From Flavobacterium enshiense DK69 (lineage in GTDB: Bacteria > Bacteroidota > Bacteroidia > Flavobacteriales > Flavobacteriaceae), in contig NZ_AVCS01000009.1 of assembly GCF_000498495.1 (NCBI RefSeq), positions 124,001 to 188,000 of the forward strand: a DNA stretch of 64,000 bases, given 5' to 3'. Of the stretch, positions 1 through 9,400 are shown piece by piece (position 1 is the first letter of the stretch; each line of letters starts with the position of its first letter). The notes beneath the pieces were generated by a model that made no database searches, was not told the DNA's origin, and saw only the letters and a list, made by a program, of their open reading frames with translations. The position numbers and the translations under genes are program-made.

Positions 1-465
1 GAATTGTTAACCACCATCGTTCAGCGAAGTTCAGCGATTTTAAATATGCCTATTTCTATGGAAGCCGCCATCGAAATTGCCGGTCGCAGTCGCGGAACGC
101 CTCGTATCGCCAATGCACTTTTACGCCGTGTTCGTGATTTTGCGCAAATCAAGGGCAACGGTAAAATCGATATTGAAATTGCCCGATATGCCTTGAAGGC
201 TTTACATGTAGATGCGCACGGCCTGGACGAAATGGATAACAAGATTCTTACGACCATTATCGATAAATTCAAAGGAGGTCCTGTGGGTCTGACCACTTTG
301 GCGACCGCTGTTTCCGAAAGCGGCGAAACCATCGAGGAAGTATACGAACCGTTTTTAATCCAGGAAGGATTTATCATCCGCACGCCAAGAGGAAGGGAAG
401 TTACCGAGAAAGCCTATAAGCACTTGGGGAAAATCCGAAATAATATCCAAGGAGGTCTTTTTTAG
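1..465 (+). CDS. ruvB: Holliday junction branch migration helicase RuvB, C-terminal part (5' truncated by window edge)
   Basis: RuvB is the hexameric AAA+ motor that drives Holliday junction branch migration together with RuvA. Only the last 154 or so codons are present, open from base 1 with no start. The visible part covers the end of the AAA+ lid, including the sensor-2-like segment [19 protein letters not shown], then the winged-helix DNA-binding domain ([23 protein letters not shown], then [17 protein letters not shown]), as is typical for RuvB. The Walker motifs lie outside the window. ruvA is about 5.4 kb downstream rather than adjacent. queG follows on the same strand, separated by a hairpin-rich spacer that begins right at the stop codon. 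The identification is firm. Confidence 0.95.
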   Translation, partial: ELLTTIVQRSSAILNMPISMEAAIEIAGRSRGTPRIANALLRRVRDFAQIKGNGKIDIEIARYALKALHVDAHGLDEMDNKILTTIIDKFKGGPVGLTTLATAVSESGETIEEVYEPFLIQEGFIIRTPRGREVTEKAYKHLGKIRNNIQGGLF

Positions 466-592
466 GGCATTCCCCGTAGGGTCGGGCTTTCGCACTCGCT
501 TTTTTAGTTCCGCGAAGCTCCACTAAAAAGAGCTCAGACAATTGCTCACCCGAACGAAGTGAACTGATCGCAGATAATCCCTAATGCGGCCC
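466..592. repeat. Hairpin-rich intergenic element after ruvB
   Basis: The spacer between ruvB and queG starts exactly at the ruvB stop and holds nested inverted repeats. An inner stem pairs 498-508 with 522-533 (11 bp, one bulged G). Imperfect outer arms lie at about 466-482 and 579-592. A 17-base segment at 551-567 recurs with two mismatches at 26767-26783. The look resembles dispersed palindromic repeats that I recall in Flavobacterium intergenic DNA; this is memory, not a search result. It could also act as the ruvB transcript end, although the classic T-tract is weak. Confidence 0.5.
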
Positions 593-652
593 ATGAGCAT
601 TAAAATTTGCTCAATTCGGAAAATCTGCGTGATTTTCATAATGTGATTTCAA

Positions 653-1576
653 ATGATAAACCAGCAATCAAAATATACCCAAATGATAAAGTCCGAAGCT
701 GCTCGCCTCGGGTTTTTGTCATGCGGTATTTCCAAAGCTGGTTTTCTGGAAGAAGAAGCGCCGCGACTGGAACGTTGGCTGAAAAACGGAATGCAGGGCG
801 AAATGCATTACATGGAAAATCATTTCGACAAACGCCTCGATCCGACCTTATTGGTAGATGATGCCAAAAGCGTTATCTCCTTACTGCTGAATTACTATCC
901 GTCGGAAAACCAAAATCCGGAAAGTTATAAAATCTCGAAATACGCTTACGGAGAGGATTACCACTTCGTCATCAAAGACAAGCTCAAAGACCTGCTGCAA
1001 TTCATCCAAACCGAAATCGGAGAAGTGTCTGGGCGCGCGTTTGTAGATTCAGCACCAGTATTGGATAAGGCTTGGGCGGCCAAAAGCGGCTTGGGTTGGA
1101 TTGGCAAAAATGCCAATCTGCTTTCTAAACAAGTAGGCTCCTTCTTTTTTATTGCCGAATTAATTGTCGATTTGGATTTGGACTACGATACCATCACCAC
1201 GGATCACTGCGGGAAATGTACTGCCTGTATTGATGCTTGTCCAACGGAAGCTATTGTGGCGCCGTATGTGGTCGATGGCAGCAAATGTATTTCCTATTTC
1301 ACCATCGAATTGAAAGACAATCTTCCTGAAAGTATGAAAGGTAAATTCGATGAATGGATGTTCGGCTGCGATGTTTGTCAGGATGTTTGTCCGTGGAACC
1401 GTTTTTCAAAACCGCATAATGAACCTTTATTTAACCCGAATCCCGAATTGCTGTCGTTTTCCAAAAGAGACTGGGAAGAAATCACCGAAGAAACTTTCCG
1501 CAGGGTTTTTAAAAATTCGGCCGTAAAAAGAACCAAGTTAAGCGGACTAAAGCGCAATATTGATTTTTTAAAATAA
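653..1576 (+). CDS. queG: Epoxyqueuosine reductase QueG
   Basis: QueG carries out the last step of queuosine synthesis in tRNA, reducing epoxyqueuosine to queuosine with a cobalamin cofactor and two [4Fe-4S] clusters. The 307-residue product has the N-terminal cobalamin-binding region, the [20 protein letters not shown] segment typical of QueG, and two ferredoxin-like cysteine motifs: [12 protein letters not shown] at about residues 185-196 and [11 protein letters not shown] at about 239-249. It lacks the C-terminal HEAT repeats found in longer QueG proteins such as that of E. coli. An alternative start lies ten codons downstream. It follows ruvB on the same strand and its stop abuts the convergent DUF2062 gene with no gap. 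Confidence 0.95.
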   Translation: MINQQSKYTQMIKSEAARLGFLSCGISKAGFLEEEAPRLERWLKNGMQGEMHYMENHFDKRLDPTLLVDDAKSVISLLLNYYPSENQNPESYKISKYAYGEDYHFVIKDKLKDLLQFIQTEIGEVSGRAFVDSAPVLDKAWAAKSGLGWIGKNANLLSKQVGSFFFIAELIVDLDLDYDTITTDHCGKCTACIDACPTEAIVAPYVVDGSKCISYFTIELKDNLPESMKGKFDEWMFGCDVCQDVCPWNRFSKPHNEPLFNPNPELLSFSKRDWEEITEETFRRVFKNSAVKRTKLSGLKRNIDFLK

Positions 1577-2002
1577 TCAGGTTTGGTTTTTATTCCTCAA
1601 TTTCAAAACCATGAATTTTGAAAAGAAATAGGCGATAACCGCCATAGCACCACTGACAATAATTGCCCCGATTAAAATAGTCAATCCTGTATCTTTCAGA
1701 TTTTCTTTCCAGTTATCGACGTCAAACACAATGGGATTCTCGAAAAACAACGATCCGATCTTATAATTCAAAAGCATGAAAAACGGACTGGTGAACGGGT
1801 TCGAAATAATGCTTGCTGCTAATGCAATCGCTAAATTAAATTTCAATATCCGGCTTAATACAATTACAAGCGGTGTTCCCAACCCGAAAGTGGGAAATAC
1901 ACTGATGAATGTTCCAATGGCAGCTCCCCATGCAATCTCTTCCGCACTGTTGTGTGATTTGGCGATCTTCCAAAAAAAATCGATTATAGCTTGCCTTTTC
2001 AT
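1577..2002 (-). CDS. DUF2062 family small membrane protein
   Basis: This 141-residue protein has the DUF2062 pattern: a positively charged N-terminus, AIGTFISVFPTFGLGTPLV, then ISNPFTSPFFMLLNYKIGS, and hydrophobic segments near residues 25-70 and 105-130. The family is integral to the inner membrane and its biochemical role is unknown; in other bacteria it is often fused to or located beside glycosyltransferases. Here its start overlaps the stop of the upstream phospholipase D gene by 4 bp (ATGA type), so the two are probably cotranscribed and translationally coupled. A link to membrane lipid metabolism is inferred from that neighbour only. Confidence 0.85.
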   Translation of the reverse strand: MKRQAIIDFFWKIAKSHNSAEEIAWGAAIGTFISVFPTFGLGTPLVIVLSRILKFNLAIALAASIISNPFTSPFFMLLNYKIGSLFFENPIVFDVDNWKENLKDTGLTILIGAIIVSGAMAVIAYFFSKFMVLKLRNKNQT

Positions 2003-3165
2003 TTAATACTGCCTTTAAGGAACCGCTTGTGCGGTAAGTAAGTTAGTAAGATCTCGAAAAAGCGTACAACGTAATAGGAAATCCATTGTTTAAAACGGAT
2101 TAGCTTGCCGTTTCTGTTTTGAAACGCTTCCGATGTTATTTGTTTGCATTTCGACATAATATCGATCAAATGATTCCGGTAATTTTCCGCAAAAAGTTCC
2201 GAGTTGATTGAGGTGTTCATTTCGATACTGGCCTGGGAACTTAAATGGTTCAGGTTGAACGAGCCAATAGTGGTCCATTTTTTGTCGACAACGGCCGTTT
2301 TTCCATGTAAAATAGATTGGCGCCATTCATAAAGTTCGATATTATTCTTTAATAGAAAGGCATAATAATAATTTATGGCCGACTTAACCAATGGAACATC
2401 CGAAACTTCCGAAAGTATAAGTCGGATACGGACGTTTCTTTGCGCTGCCCTTTTAAGTGCCTGGGTAAGTTTTCTTCCGGGTAAAAAATAACCGCACACG
2501 ATGATGATTTCGCTCTGTGCCGTTTGTATGGATTTCAGATAGGCGTTCTGAATTTCGTTTTTCCGCCGGAGCCAATCATTTTGAATTAGTTTTATAGTGT
2601 TTCGGTTGTTTATTTCTCCTGGCAGTATTTTTCCGTTAGGACGTTTTCTTTTTTTGAAAAAATAGTAATAGCAAATCGATTGTGCCTGTTGTGCGATTGA
2701 ACTGTCATTGATTAAAACGGCATAGTCCAGCCAGGGAGCTTCTGTTGAAGTGCGATCATATTTTTCGGCAATATTTATACCGCCAATTAGGACGGTTTTG
2801 GCATCGGCGACGATAATTTTATGATGCAGCCGTCTTCCGAAATAAAACGAATGGTAGGAAAGCAGAGGGGCGAAAAAACGAAAATGGATACCGCTTTGTT
2901 GTAAATCGGCGACAAATTCGTCCGGTAAAGAACGCGAACCCAATCCGTCCAATAAAAGATATATGTTTACCTTGCGCAAAGCGGCTTTTTTGAGAGCGTT
3001 GGCTATTTTGTTTCCGGTAATATCATCTTCCAGGATGTAGGTTTGAAAATGAATTTCGCTAGTGGCTTCGTTTATTAGTTTTAGCAGCCGGTCAAAGTAA
3101 TCTCTTCCACTGTGCACGAGTGTGATTGTGTCTGCAGCAAAGTTTGAAGAAAAACCATTTTTCAT
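1999..3165 (-). CDS. Phospholipase D / cardiolipin synthase-like protein
   Basis: This 388-residue protein of the PLD superfamily carries two complete HKD motifs: His114-Lys116-Asp121 (in HHKIIVAD, followed by GGINI) and His287-Lys289-Asp294 (in HGKTAVVD, followed by GSFNL). Two HKD motifs in this spacing are typical of ClsB-type cardiolipin synthases, which condense phospholipids to cardiolipin at the inner membrane. The protein has no N-terminal membrane segments, as in ClsB rather than ClsA. A phosphodiesterase or nuclease role cannot be excluded. It is the first gene of a leftward pair with the DUF2062 gene and is divergent from maeB. Confidence 0.85.
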   Translation of the reverse strand: MKNGFSSNFAADTITLVHSGRDYFDRLLKLINEATSEIHFQTYILEDDITGNKIANALKKAALRKVNIYLLLDGLGSRSLPDEFVADLQQSGIHFRFFAPLLSYHSFYFGRRLHHKIIVADAKTVLIGGINIAEKYDRTSTEAPWLDYAVLINDSSIAQQAQSICYYYFFKKRKRPNGKILPGEINNRNTIKLIQNDWLRRKNEIQNAYLKSIQTAQSEIIIVCGYFLPGRKLTQALKRAAQRNVRIRLILSEVSDVPLVKSAINYYYAFLLKNNIELYEWRQSILHGKTAVVDKKWTTIGSFNLNHLSSQASIEMNTSINSELFAENYRNHLIDIMSKCKQITSEAFQNRNGKLIRFKQWISYYVVRFFEILLTYLPHKRFLKGSIK

Positions 3166-3278
3166 TTTCTGTCATTCAAAATTAATCGGTATGGGTTGAA
3201 AGTCTGCTGTTTATCAATTTAGGAATAATAAATAAACTGGACAACAACTTAATGATACTTTCTTTTTAGGTTTTTTAA

Positions 3279-3295
3279 GGTTAAAAATGTTAACC
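3279..3295. promoter_or_regulatory. Short palindrome in the PLD-maeB divergent spacer
   Basis: GGTTAA at 3279-3284 and TTAACC at 3290-3295 form a perfect 6-bp inverted repeat around a 5-nt centre in the 266-bp spacer between divergent genes. It could be an operator or a chance palindrome in AT-rich DNA. Nothing else distinct is visible in the spacer apart from the -7 motif before maeB. Confidence 0.25.
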
Positions 3296-3401
3296 GCTTA
3301 AAATCAGGCACTTGTAAATGTAGTGATTTAATATAGATAAATTCTTGTAAAACTTTTTTAAAGATTGGGGGCAAAAATTTCAATTATTCTCATCATCCTC
3401 A

Positions 3402-3409
3402 TATCTTTG
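3402..3409 (+). promoter_or_regulatory. Putative -7 element of the maeB promoter
   Basis: TATCTTTG matches the Bacteroidota -7 consensus TAnnTTTG, 22 bp before the maeB start codon. No TTG lies at the expected -33 distance, so the assignment rests on the -7 motif and its position. Confidence 0.5.
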
Positions 3410-3431
3410 TTAGTTAGTAAATAAACAAATC

Positions 3432-5726
3432 ATGCACAAAGACAGTAAAAGAAGAGAAGCTTTATTATACCACGCTAAACCCACCCCTGGTAAAATTCAG
3501 GTGGTGCCCACTAAAAAATATGCAACACAAAGAGACTTGGCATTAGCCTATTCACCTGGAGTTGCCGAGCCTTGTTTAGAAATCGAAAAAGACGTTGAAA
3601 ACGTTTATAAATATACTGCAAAAGGAAACTTAGTAGCTGTAATTTCAAATGGTACAGCAGTATTAGGTTTGGGGGATATCGGTCCTGAGGCCTCAAAACC
3701 CGTAATGGAAGGAAAAGGTCTTTTGTTTAAAATCTTCGCCGATATTGATGTTTTCGATATTGAAGTAGATACCAAAGATGTTGAGAAATTCATCGAAACC
3801 GTTAAAAATATAGCGCCAACTTTCGGAGGTATCAATTTAGAGGATATCAAAGCGCCAGAGTCTTTTGAAATCGAAAGACGTTTGGTGGAAGAATTGAATA
3901 TTCCGGTTATGCACGATGACCAACACGGAACCGCAATTATTTCGGCAGCAGCATTATTGAATGCTGTGGAATTAGCCGGAAAGAAAATGGAAGAGGTAAA
4001 AGTTGTGGTTTCAGGAGCAGGTTCGGCAGCTATAGCTTGTGCGAAACTGTATGTGTCGTTTGGCGTAAAAACTGAAAATATCGTAATGTTCAACAGTAAA
4101 GGGGCATTACGTAAAGACGATCCTAATATTTCCGAGATGCAAAGACAATTTGCTAGCGATAAAAAATACGAATCACTGGGCGATGCGATGCAAGGTTCAG
4201 ATGTGTTTATCGGTCTTTCTTCGGGAGATATAGTAACGCCTGAGATGTTAATGGGAATGGCTGAAAATCCAATCGTTTTTGCGATGGCGAATCCAAGGCC
4301 GGAAATCAATTACGATCTGGCTATTGCTACCCGCAAAGATATTATTATGGCAACCGGTCGTTCCGATCATCCTAACCAGGTGAATAACGTGCTTGGTTTC
4401 CCGTTCATTTTCCGTGGTGCCTTAGATGTTCGTGCGACAAAAATCAACGAAGAAATGAAAAAGGCAGCGGTAATTGCCTTAGCGAACCTGGCAAAGGCTT
4501 CTGTGCCTGAGCAGGTTAATATTGCTTATGGTGAAACAAAGCTGGCTTTTGGCCGTGATTATATCATTCCGAAGCCGTTCGACCCGAGATTGATTGCCGA
4601 AGTGCCGCCTGCGGTTGCAAAAGCCGCCATAGAATCAGGTGTTGCTACAGCACCTATTACGGATTGGGGGAAATACCGAGAGGAGCTTTTGGAACGAATG
4701 GGCTCGGATAACAAAATGGTTCGTTTGTTGCATAACCGAGCGAAAACCGATCCTAAAAGAATAATTTTCGCCGAAGCCGATCATTTGGACGTATTGAAAG
4801 CTGCCCAAATCGTGATGGAGGAAGGCATCGGAAAGCCTATCTTGTTAGGAAATAAAGAGACGATTTTAGAATTGAAAGAGGAAATCGGTTTTGACGACGA
4901 TGTGGTTATTATCGATCCTAAAACCAAGGAAGAAGAGGGAAGAAGAAACCGTTTTGCTGATGTATATTGGGAAGCCAGAAGACGAAGAGGAACTTCGTTG
5001 TTGGATGCTCAAAAGTGGATGCGTGAGCGTAATTATTTTGCTGCCATGATGGTGAATGAAGGCGAGGCGGACGCTCTCGTTACAGGGTATTCCAGAAGTT
5101 ACCCGACTGTAGTAAAACCAATGCTGGAACTAATCCCAAGACAGCAAGGGGTTCATCGTATTGCAACCACAAACATGATGATGACTAAACGCGGTCCTGT
5201 GTTTTTAGCGGATACAGCCATCAACCCTAATCCTTCAGCTGAAGACTTGGCCAGAATTGCATTAATGGCTGCGAAAACGGTGCGTATGTTCGGAATGGAA
5301 CCTGTAATCGCGATGGTTTCTTTTTCCAATTTCGGATCTTCCTCTGCTGAAAGTGCAGTGAAAATCAGAAAAGCCGTAGAAATTTTACATGAATTCCATC
5401 CGGATTTGATTGTAGATGGTGAAATTCAAACCGATTTTGCGCTAAATCAGGAAATGTTGGCAAGTAAATTCCCGTTCTCGAAGCTAGCCAATAAAAATGT
5501 AAATACTTTGGTGTTTCCTAATCTGGATGCGGCCAACATCACTTACAAAATGTTGAAAGAATTGAATAAAGTGATGTCTGTGGGGCCAATTATGATGGGG
5601 TTAGATAAACCGGTTCATATTTTTCAGTTGGGAGCCAGTGTGGAAGAGATGGTAAATATGGCAGCCGTTGCGGTGGTTGATGCCCAGGAAAAAGAAAAAA
5701 AATTAAAACAGATAGTAGTAAAATAA
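3432..5726 (+). CDS. maeB: NADP-dependent malic enzyme with C-terminal phosphotransacetylase-like domain
   Basis: The N-terminal half (about residues 1-430) is a malic enzyme that decarboxylates malate to pyruvate while reducing NADP. It has LALAYSPGVAEPCLEIEKD near residue 36, MHDDQHGTA near 160, the Rossmann motif VVSGAGSAAIACA near 195, and MATGRSDHPNQVNN. The C-terminal part (about 435-764) is a phosphate acetyl/butyryltransferase-like domain that in MaeB is thought to be regulatory, binding acetyl-CoA. At 764 residues the length is normal for the fused MaeB family. It is a single-gene unit with its own -7 motif upstream and a strong hairpin terminator downstream. It would supply NADPH and pyruvate in the cytoplasm. 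Confidence 0.95.
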   Translation: MHKDSKRREALLYHAKPTPGKIQVVPTKKYATQRDLALAYSPGVAEPCLEIEKDVENVYKYTAKGNLVAVISNGTAVLGLGDIGPEASKPVMEGKGLLFKIFADIDVFDIEVDTKDVEKFIETVKNIAPTFGGINLEDIKAPESFEIERRLVEELNIPVMHDDQHGTAIISAAALLNAVELAGKKMEEVKVVVSGAGSAAIACAKLYVSFGVKTENIVMFNSKGALRKDDPNISEMQRQFASDKKYESLGDAMQGSDVFIGLSSGDIVTPEMLMGMAENPIVFAMANPRPEINYDLAIATRKDIIMATGRSDHPNQVNNVLGFPFIFRGALDVRATKINEEMKKAAVIALANLAKASVPEQVNIAYGETKLAFGRDYIIPKPFDPRLIAEVPPAVAKAAIESGVATAPITDWGKYREELLERMGSDNKMVRLLHNRAKTDPKRIIFAEADHLDVLKAAQIVMEEGIGKPILLGNKETILELKEEIGFDDDVVIIDPKTKEEEGRRNRFADVYWEARRRRGTSLLDAQKWMRERNYFAAMMVNEGEADALVTGYSRSYPTVVKPMLELIPRQQGVHRIATTNMMMTKRGPVFLADTAINPNPSAEDLARIALMAAKTVRMFGMEPVIAMVSFSNFGSSSAESAVKIRKAVEILHEFHPDLIVDGEIQTDFALNQEMLASKFPFSKLANKNVNTLVFPNLDAANITYKMLKELNKVMSVGPIMMGLDKPVHIFQLGASVEEMVNMAAVAVVDAQEKEKKLKQIVVK

Positions 5727-5728
5727 TC

Positions 5729-5805
5729 TAAGAAAAATCTTTTATCCGATAAAAGTGAACTTCCTCGGTTCTGATTATCAGGATAAAAGATTTTTCTTAT
5801 TTTTG
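5729..5805 (+). terminator. Long perfect-stem terminator after maeB merging into a ruvA -7 motif
   Basis: Bases 5729-5747 and 5781-5799 are perfect 19-bp inverted repeats, extendable to about 22 bp with one bulge, around a loop of about 33 nt. The right arm runs into a T-rich tract. The T-tract itself supplies TATTTTTG (5798-5805), a match to the Bacteroidota -7 consensus, 18 bp before the ruvA start. This is seen directly; use as terminator and promoter is inferred. Confidence 0.7.
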
Positions 5806-5823
5806 ATAGAACAATTAATAAGT

Positions 5824-6405
5824 ATGATTGCGCATATTCAGGGAAAATTAGTAGAAAAAACACCTACTGAAGTTGTAATTGATTGTAACGGAGTAGGTTA
5901 TCATGTTAATATTTCATTGCATACCTTTTCTTTACTGCCGGAATCCGATTATCTGAAGTTATTTACTTTTCTTCAGGTGAAAGAAGATGCCCATACATTA
6001 TTTGGTTTTGTCGAAAAAGCGGAACGTGAGCTGTTTAAACTTCTATTATCCGTTTCCGGTGTGGGAGCCGGAACAGCAAGAACTATGTTGTCCTCAATTG
6101 CTCCGCAGCAGATTATTCAGGCAATCGCTTCGGGTGATGTGGCTGCCGTGCAATCGATAAAAGGTATCGGGGCAAAAACTGCCCAACGCATTATTTTAGA
6201 CCTGAAAGACAAGGTGTTGAAAATATACAATTTGGATGAAGTGTCTTTCTTACAAAGCAATACAAATAAAGATGAAGCGTTATCTGCTTTGGAAGTTTTA
6301 GGATTTGCCCGAAAATCGGCTGAAAAAGTAGTCGACAAAATTGTAAAAGCAGAGGCAGATGCTTCTGTGGAAACTATTATTAAACTAGCTTTAAAAAACC
6401 TGTAA
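5824..6405 (+). CDS. ruvA: Holliday junction branch migration protein RuvA
   Basis: RuvA binds the four-way junction as a tetramer and loads RuvB. The 193-residue product starts MIAHIQGKLVEKTP, the canonical RuvA N-terminus, which is why I chose this ATG over an upstream in-frame start at 5755. Domain I is an OB fold (about 1-63). Domain II has two helix-hairpin-helix motifs (LLSVSGVGAGTARTML and SIKGIGAKTAQRIILDLKDK). Domain III is the C-terminal RuvB-binding bundle (EALSALEVLGFARKSAEKVV). sprA begins 4 bp after the stop, so the two are probably cotranscribed. Confidence 0.95.
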   Translation: MIAHIQGKLVEKTPTEVVIDCNGVGYHVNISLHTFSLLPESDYLKLFTFLQVKEDAHTLFGFVEKAERELFKLLLSVSGVGAGTARTMLSSIAPQQIIQAIASGDVAAVQSIKGIGAKTAQRIILDLKDKVLKIYNLDEVSFLQSNTNKDEALSALEVLGFARKSAEKVVDKIVKAEADASVETIIKLALKNL

Positions 6406-6409
6406 TCAT

Positions 6410-9400
6410 TTGAAAACACAATATATTAGAAACTTTTTCAAGATATTTAAAATTAGGGCAACCTTATTGATATTGTTTTTTGGTGTTTCCATGCACGCGC
6501 AGGTTGATGAAGAAGAGAAGGATTCGATTAAAACAGGGGTCGATTTAGGGCATTTGGAAATGGGTAATCCTCAAAGTATTACAGAGGCATATACCTATGA
6601 TCCTGCTTCTGATCGTTATATCTATACGAAAACCTTTGACGGTTTTAATATCAATTATCCAATTATTTTAACGCCTAAGGAGTATGAAGAACTCTTGACT
6701 CGTGAGTCTATAAGGGATTATTACCAAAAGAAATTGGATGCCATCGATGGTAAAAAAGAAGGTTCGGAAGAAGCAAAAAAAGATTTATTGCCGAGATACT
6801 ATGTGAATTCAGGTCTGTTCGAAACCATATTCGGTAGTAACACAATAGACATTAAGCCTACAGGGTCCGTCGAGATGGATTTGGGGATTCGATTTACAAA
6901 ACAGGATAACCCTTCGTTTTCGCCAAGAAACAGAAAAAGCCTTACTTTCGATTTCGATCAGCGAATCAGTTTGAGTCTTCAGGGTAAAGTAGGAACGCGT
7001 TTGATGGTTAACATCAATTATGATACGCAGTCGACTTTTGCCTTCCAAAACCTGATCAAATTAGAATACACTCCGACGGAAGACGATATCATACGAAAAA
7101 TTGAAGTCGGTAACGTAAGTTTCCCGTTAAACAGTTCCTTAATTCGCGGAGCGCAGAGTTTGTTTGGGGTTAAAACGCAATTACAGTTTGGTAAGACGAC
7201 TGTAACGGGGGTTTTCTCCGAGCAAAAATCGCAAACAAGATCTGTATCTGCCCAGGGTGGGGGAACATTGCAGGACTTCGAGTTGTTTGCTTTGGATTAT
7301 GATAACGACAGGCACTATTTCCTTTCGCAGTATTTCAGAAATAAATATGATGATGCATTAAGAACCTATCCTGTCATCAGTAGCAGGGTTCAGATTACGC
7401 GTATTGAAGTTTGGATTACCAACAAACAAAACCGCGTTAATGCGAATGACAATAACTTAAGAAACATTCTTGCTTTACAGGATTTGGGAGAAGGTCAGTT
7501 AACTGATGCGGCAGGTAATGATATTACGGATTCTACCGTTGGTGTGCATGATCAGAATATTAACAACTTTTACCTTGGATCTACATTTAATGTACCGTCG
7601 AACAATGCCAATAACCGTTTTGATCCTTCATTGATTGGAGCCTCTAATGGTTTACTGAAACCGGAAATCCGTGATATAGCTAAAGCTAACCTCGGATTTG
7701 TTACTGTTCCGCCTGATGGGGTTAATGTTATAGAAGGCAGGGATTATGCCAAACTGGAGAATGCCAGAAAATTATCACCAAGCGATTATACCTATCATCC
7801 GCAGCTAGGATACATTTCCTTAAACCAGCGATTGGCGAATGATGAAGTTTTGGCTGTCGCTTATCAGTACAGCATTGGGAATGAGATTTACCAGGTGGGT
7901 GAATTCGGAACGGATGGCGTTGATGCGACCGAGATAAGTGGCGGGATACCGACGTCACAGAGTTTGATACTGAAAATGCTGAAAAGTAATCTGAACAATA
8001 TTGATCAGCCGGTATGGGATATAATGATGAAAAACATCTATCAGATTCCTGGAGCCTATCAGTTGTCTCAGGAGGATTTCCGATTCAATATCCTTTATAC
8101 GGATCCTTCACCGTTGAATTACATTACTCCGGCTCCGGCAGGAGGTATAACACAACCTGCCATTCCGCTTCCGGTGGATAACCCTGCTACAATAAATGTT
8201 GATGAAGCAGTAGCCGAAACACCACTTTTGAGGGTGTTAAATTTGGATAAACTTAATTACACCAATGATCCACAAGTTGGAGGTGATGGGTTTTTCGATT
8301 TTATTCCGGGAATGACAGTAGATACCCAAAACGGACGATTGATTTTTACTACTGTAGAACCATTCGGAAAATTTTTGTTTGAGAAGTTGAGAAGCTCTCC
8401 AACGTCTGGCGAAGATTATGAGGGTGATCCAACAAATGGATCCGATTATAATTCGAATCAAAGAAAATATGTATTCCGAAGTTTGTATCAGAAAACACAG
8501 GCTTTAGCACTTCAGGAAAGTGAGAAGAATAAATTTCAGTTAAAAGGAAAATTTAAATCAACCGGAGGTGACGGAATATCCATTGGCGCTTTCAACGTGC
8601 CTCAGGGTTCAGTTGTGGTTTCCACGGGAGGACGTGTTTTGGTAGAAGGTGTGGATTATACTGTAGATTATCAGAGAGGCCGTGTTCAGATTTTAGACCC
8701 TACGCTTGCAAATGCCCCAATAGACGTTTCACTTGAAAACAACTCGGTTTTCGGACAACAGACAAGACGTTTTTACGGAGTTAACGTAGAGCATAAAATC
8801 AGTGATAAATTCCAGGTAGCAGGAACATTCCTTCGATTATCTGAAAAACCGTTTACGCAAAAATCAAATTACGGACAGGAATCCGTAAACAATACTATAG
8901 TTGGCATGAACGGTAACTTTTCAACAGAAGTTCCGTTTTTTACCCGTATGGTAAATAAATTGCCTAATCTTGATACGGACGTGCCTTCTAATTTATCTTT
9001 CCGAGGAGAGATTGCTTATCTTATGCCGGATGCTTCCAAAAATGACAGTTTTGATGGAGAGGCGACCGTTTATATAGATGATTTTGAAGGTTCTCAATCA
9101 ACCATAGATATGCGCGCTCCTCTGTCTTGGTCATTGGCTAGTACGCCTTTGGAAGGAGATTTGGATGGAGTTCCCGGTGAAGCTGCCGATTCTCCGTCAG
9201 ATGATTTGTCGGTTGGACACAAAAGGGCTAAATTATCCTGGTATACCATAGATCCGGTGTTTTACGTGGAATCGCAACGACCATCCGGAATTTCAGAACA
9301 GGATATGCTTACTAACAGGGTACGACGAATCTACAGTGACGAGTTATATCCAAATACTGATATTGCCCAAGGACAGACTACTGTAGTGAGTACGCTCGAT

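Noticed and set aside
607-861. An 84-codon open frame overlapping the 5' part of queG
   Set aside because: It lies mostly within queG in another frame, and queG has complete family motifs; the product has no family look.
3605-4309. A 234-codon open frame antisense to maeB
   Set aside because: It mirrors the strongly conserved malic enzyme coding sequence; its Ser/Ile/Phe-rich product is typical of antisense shadows.
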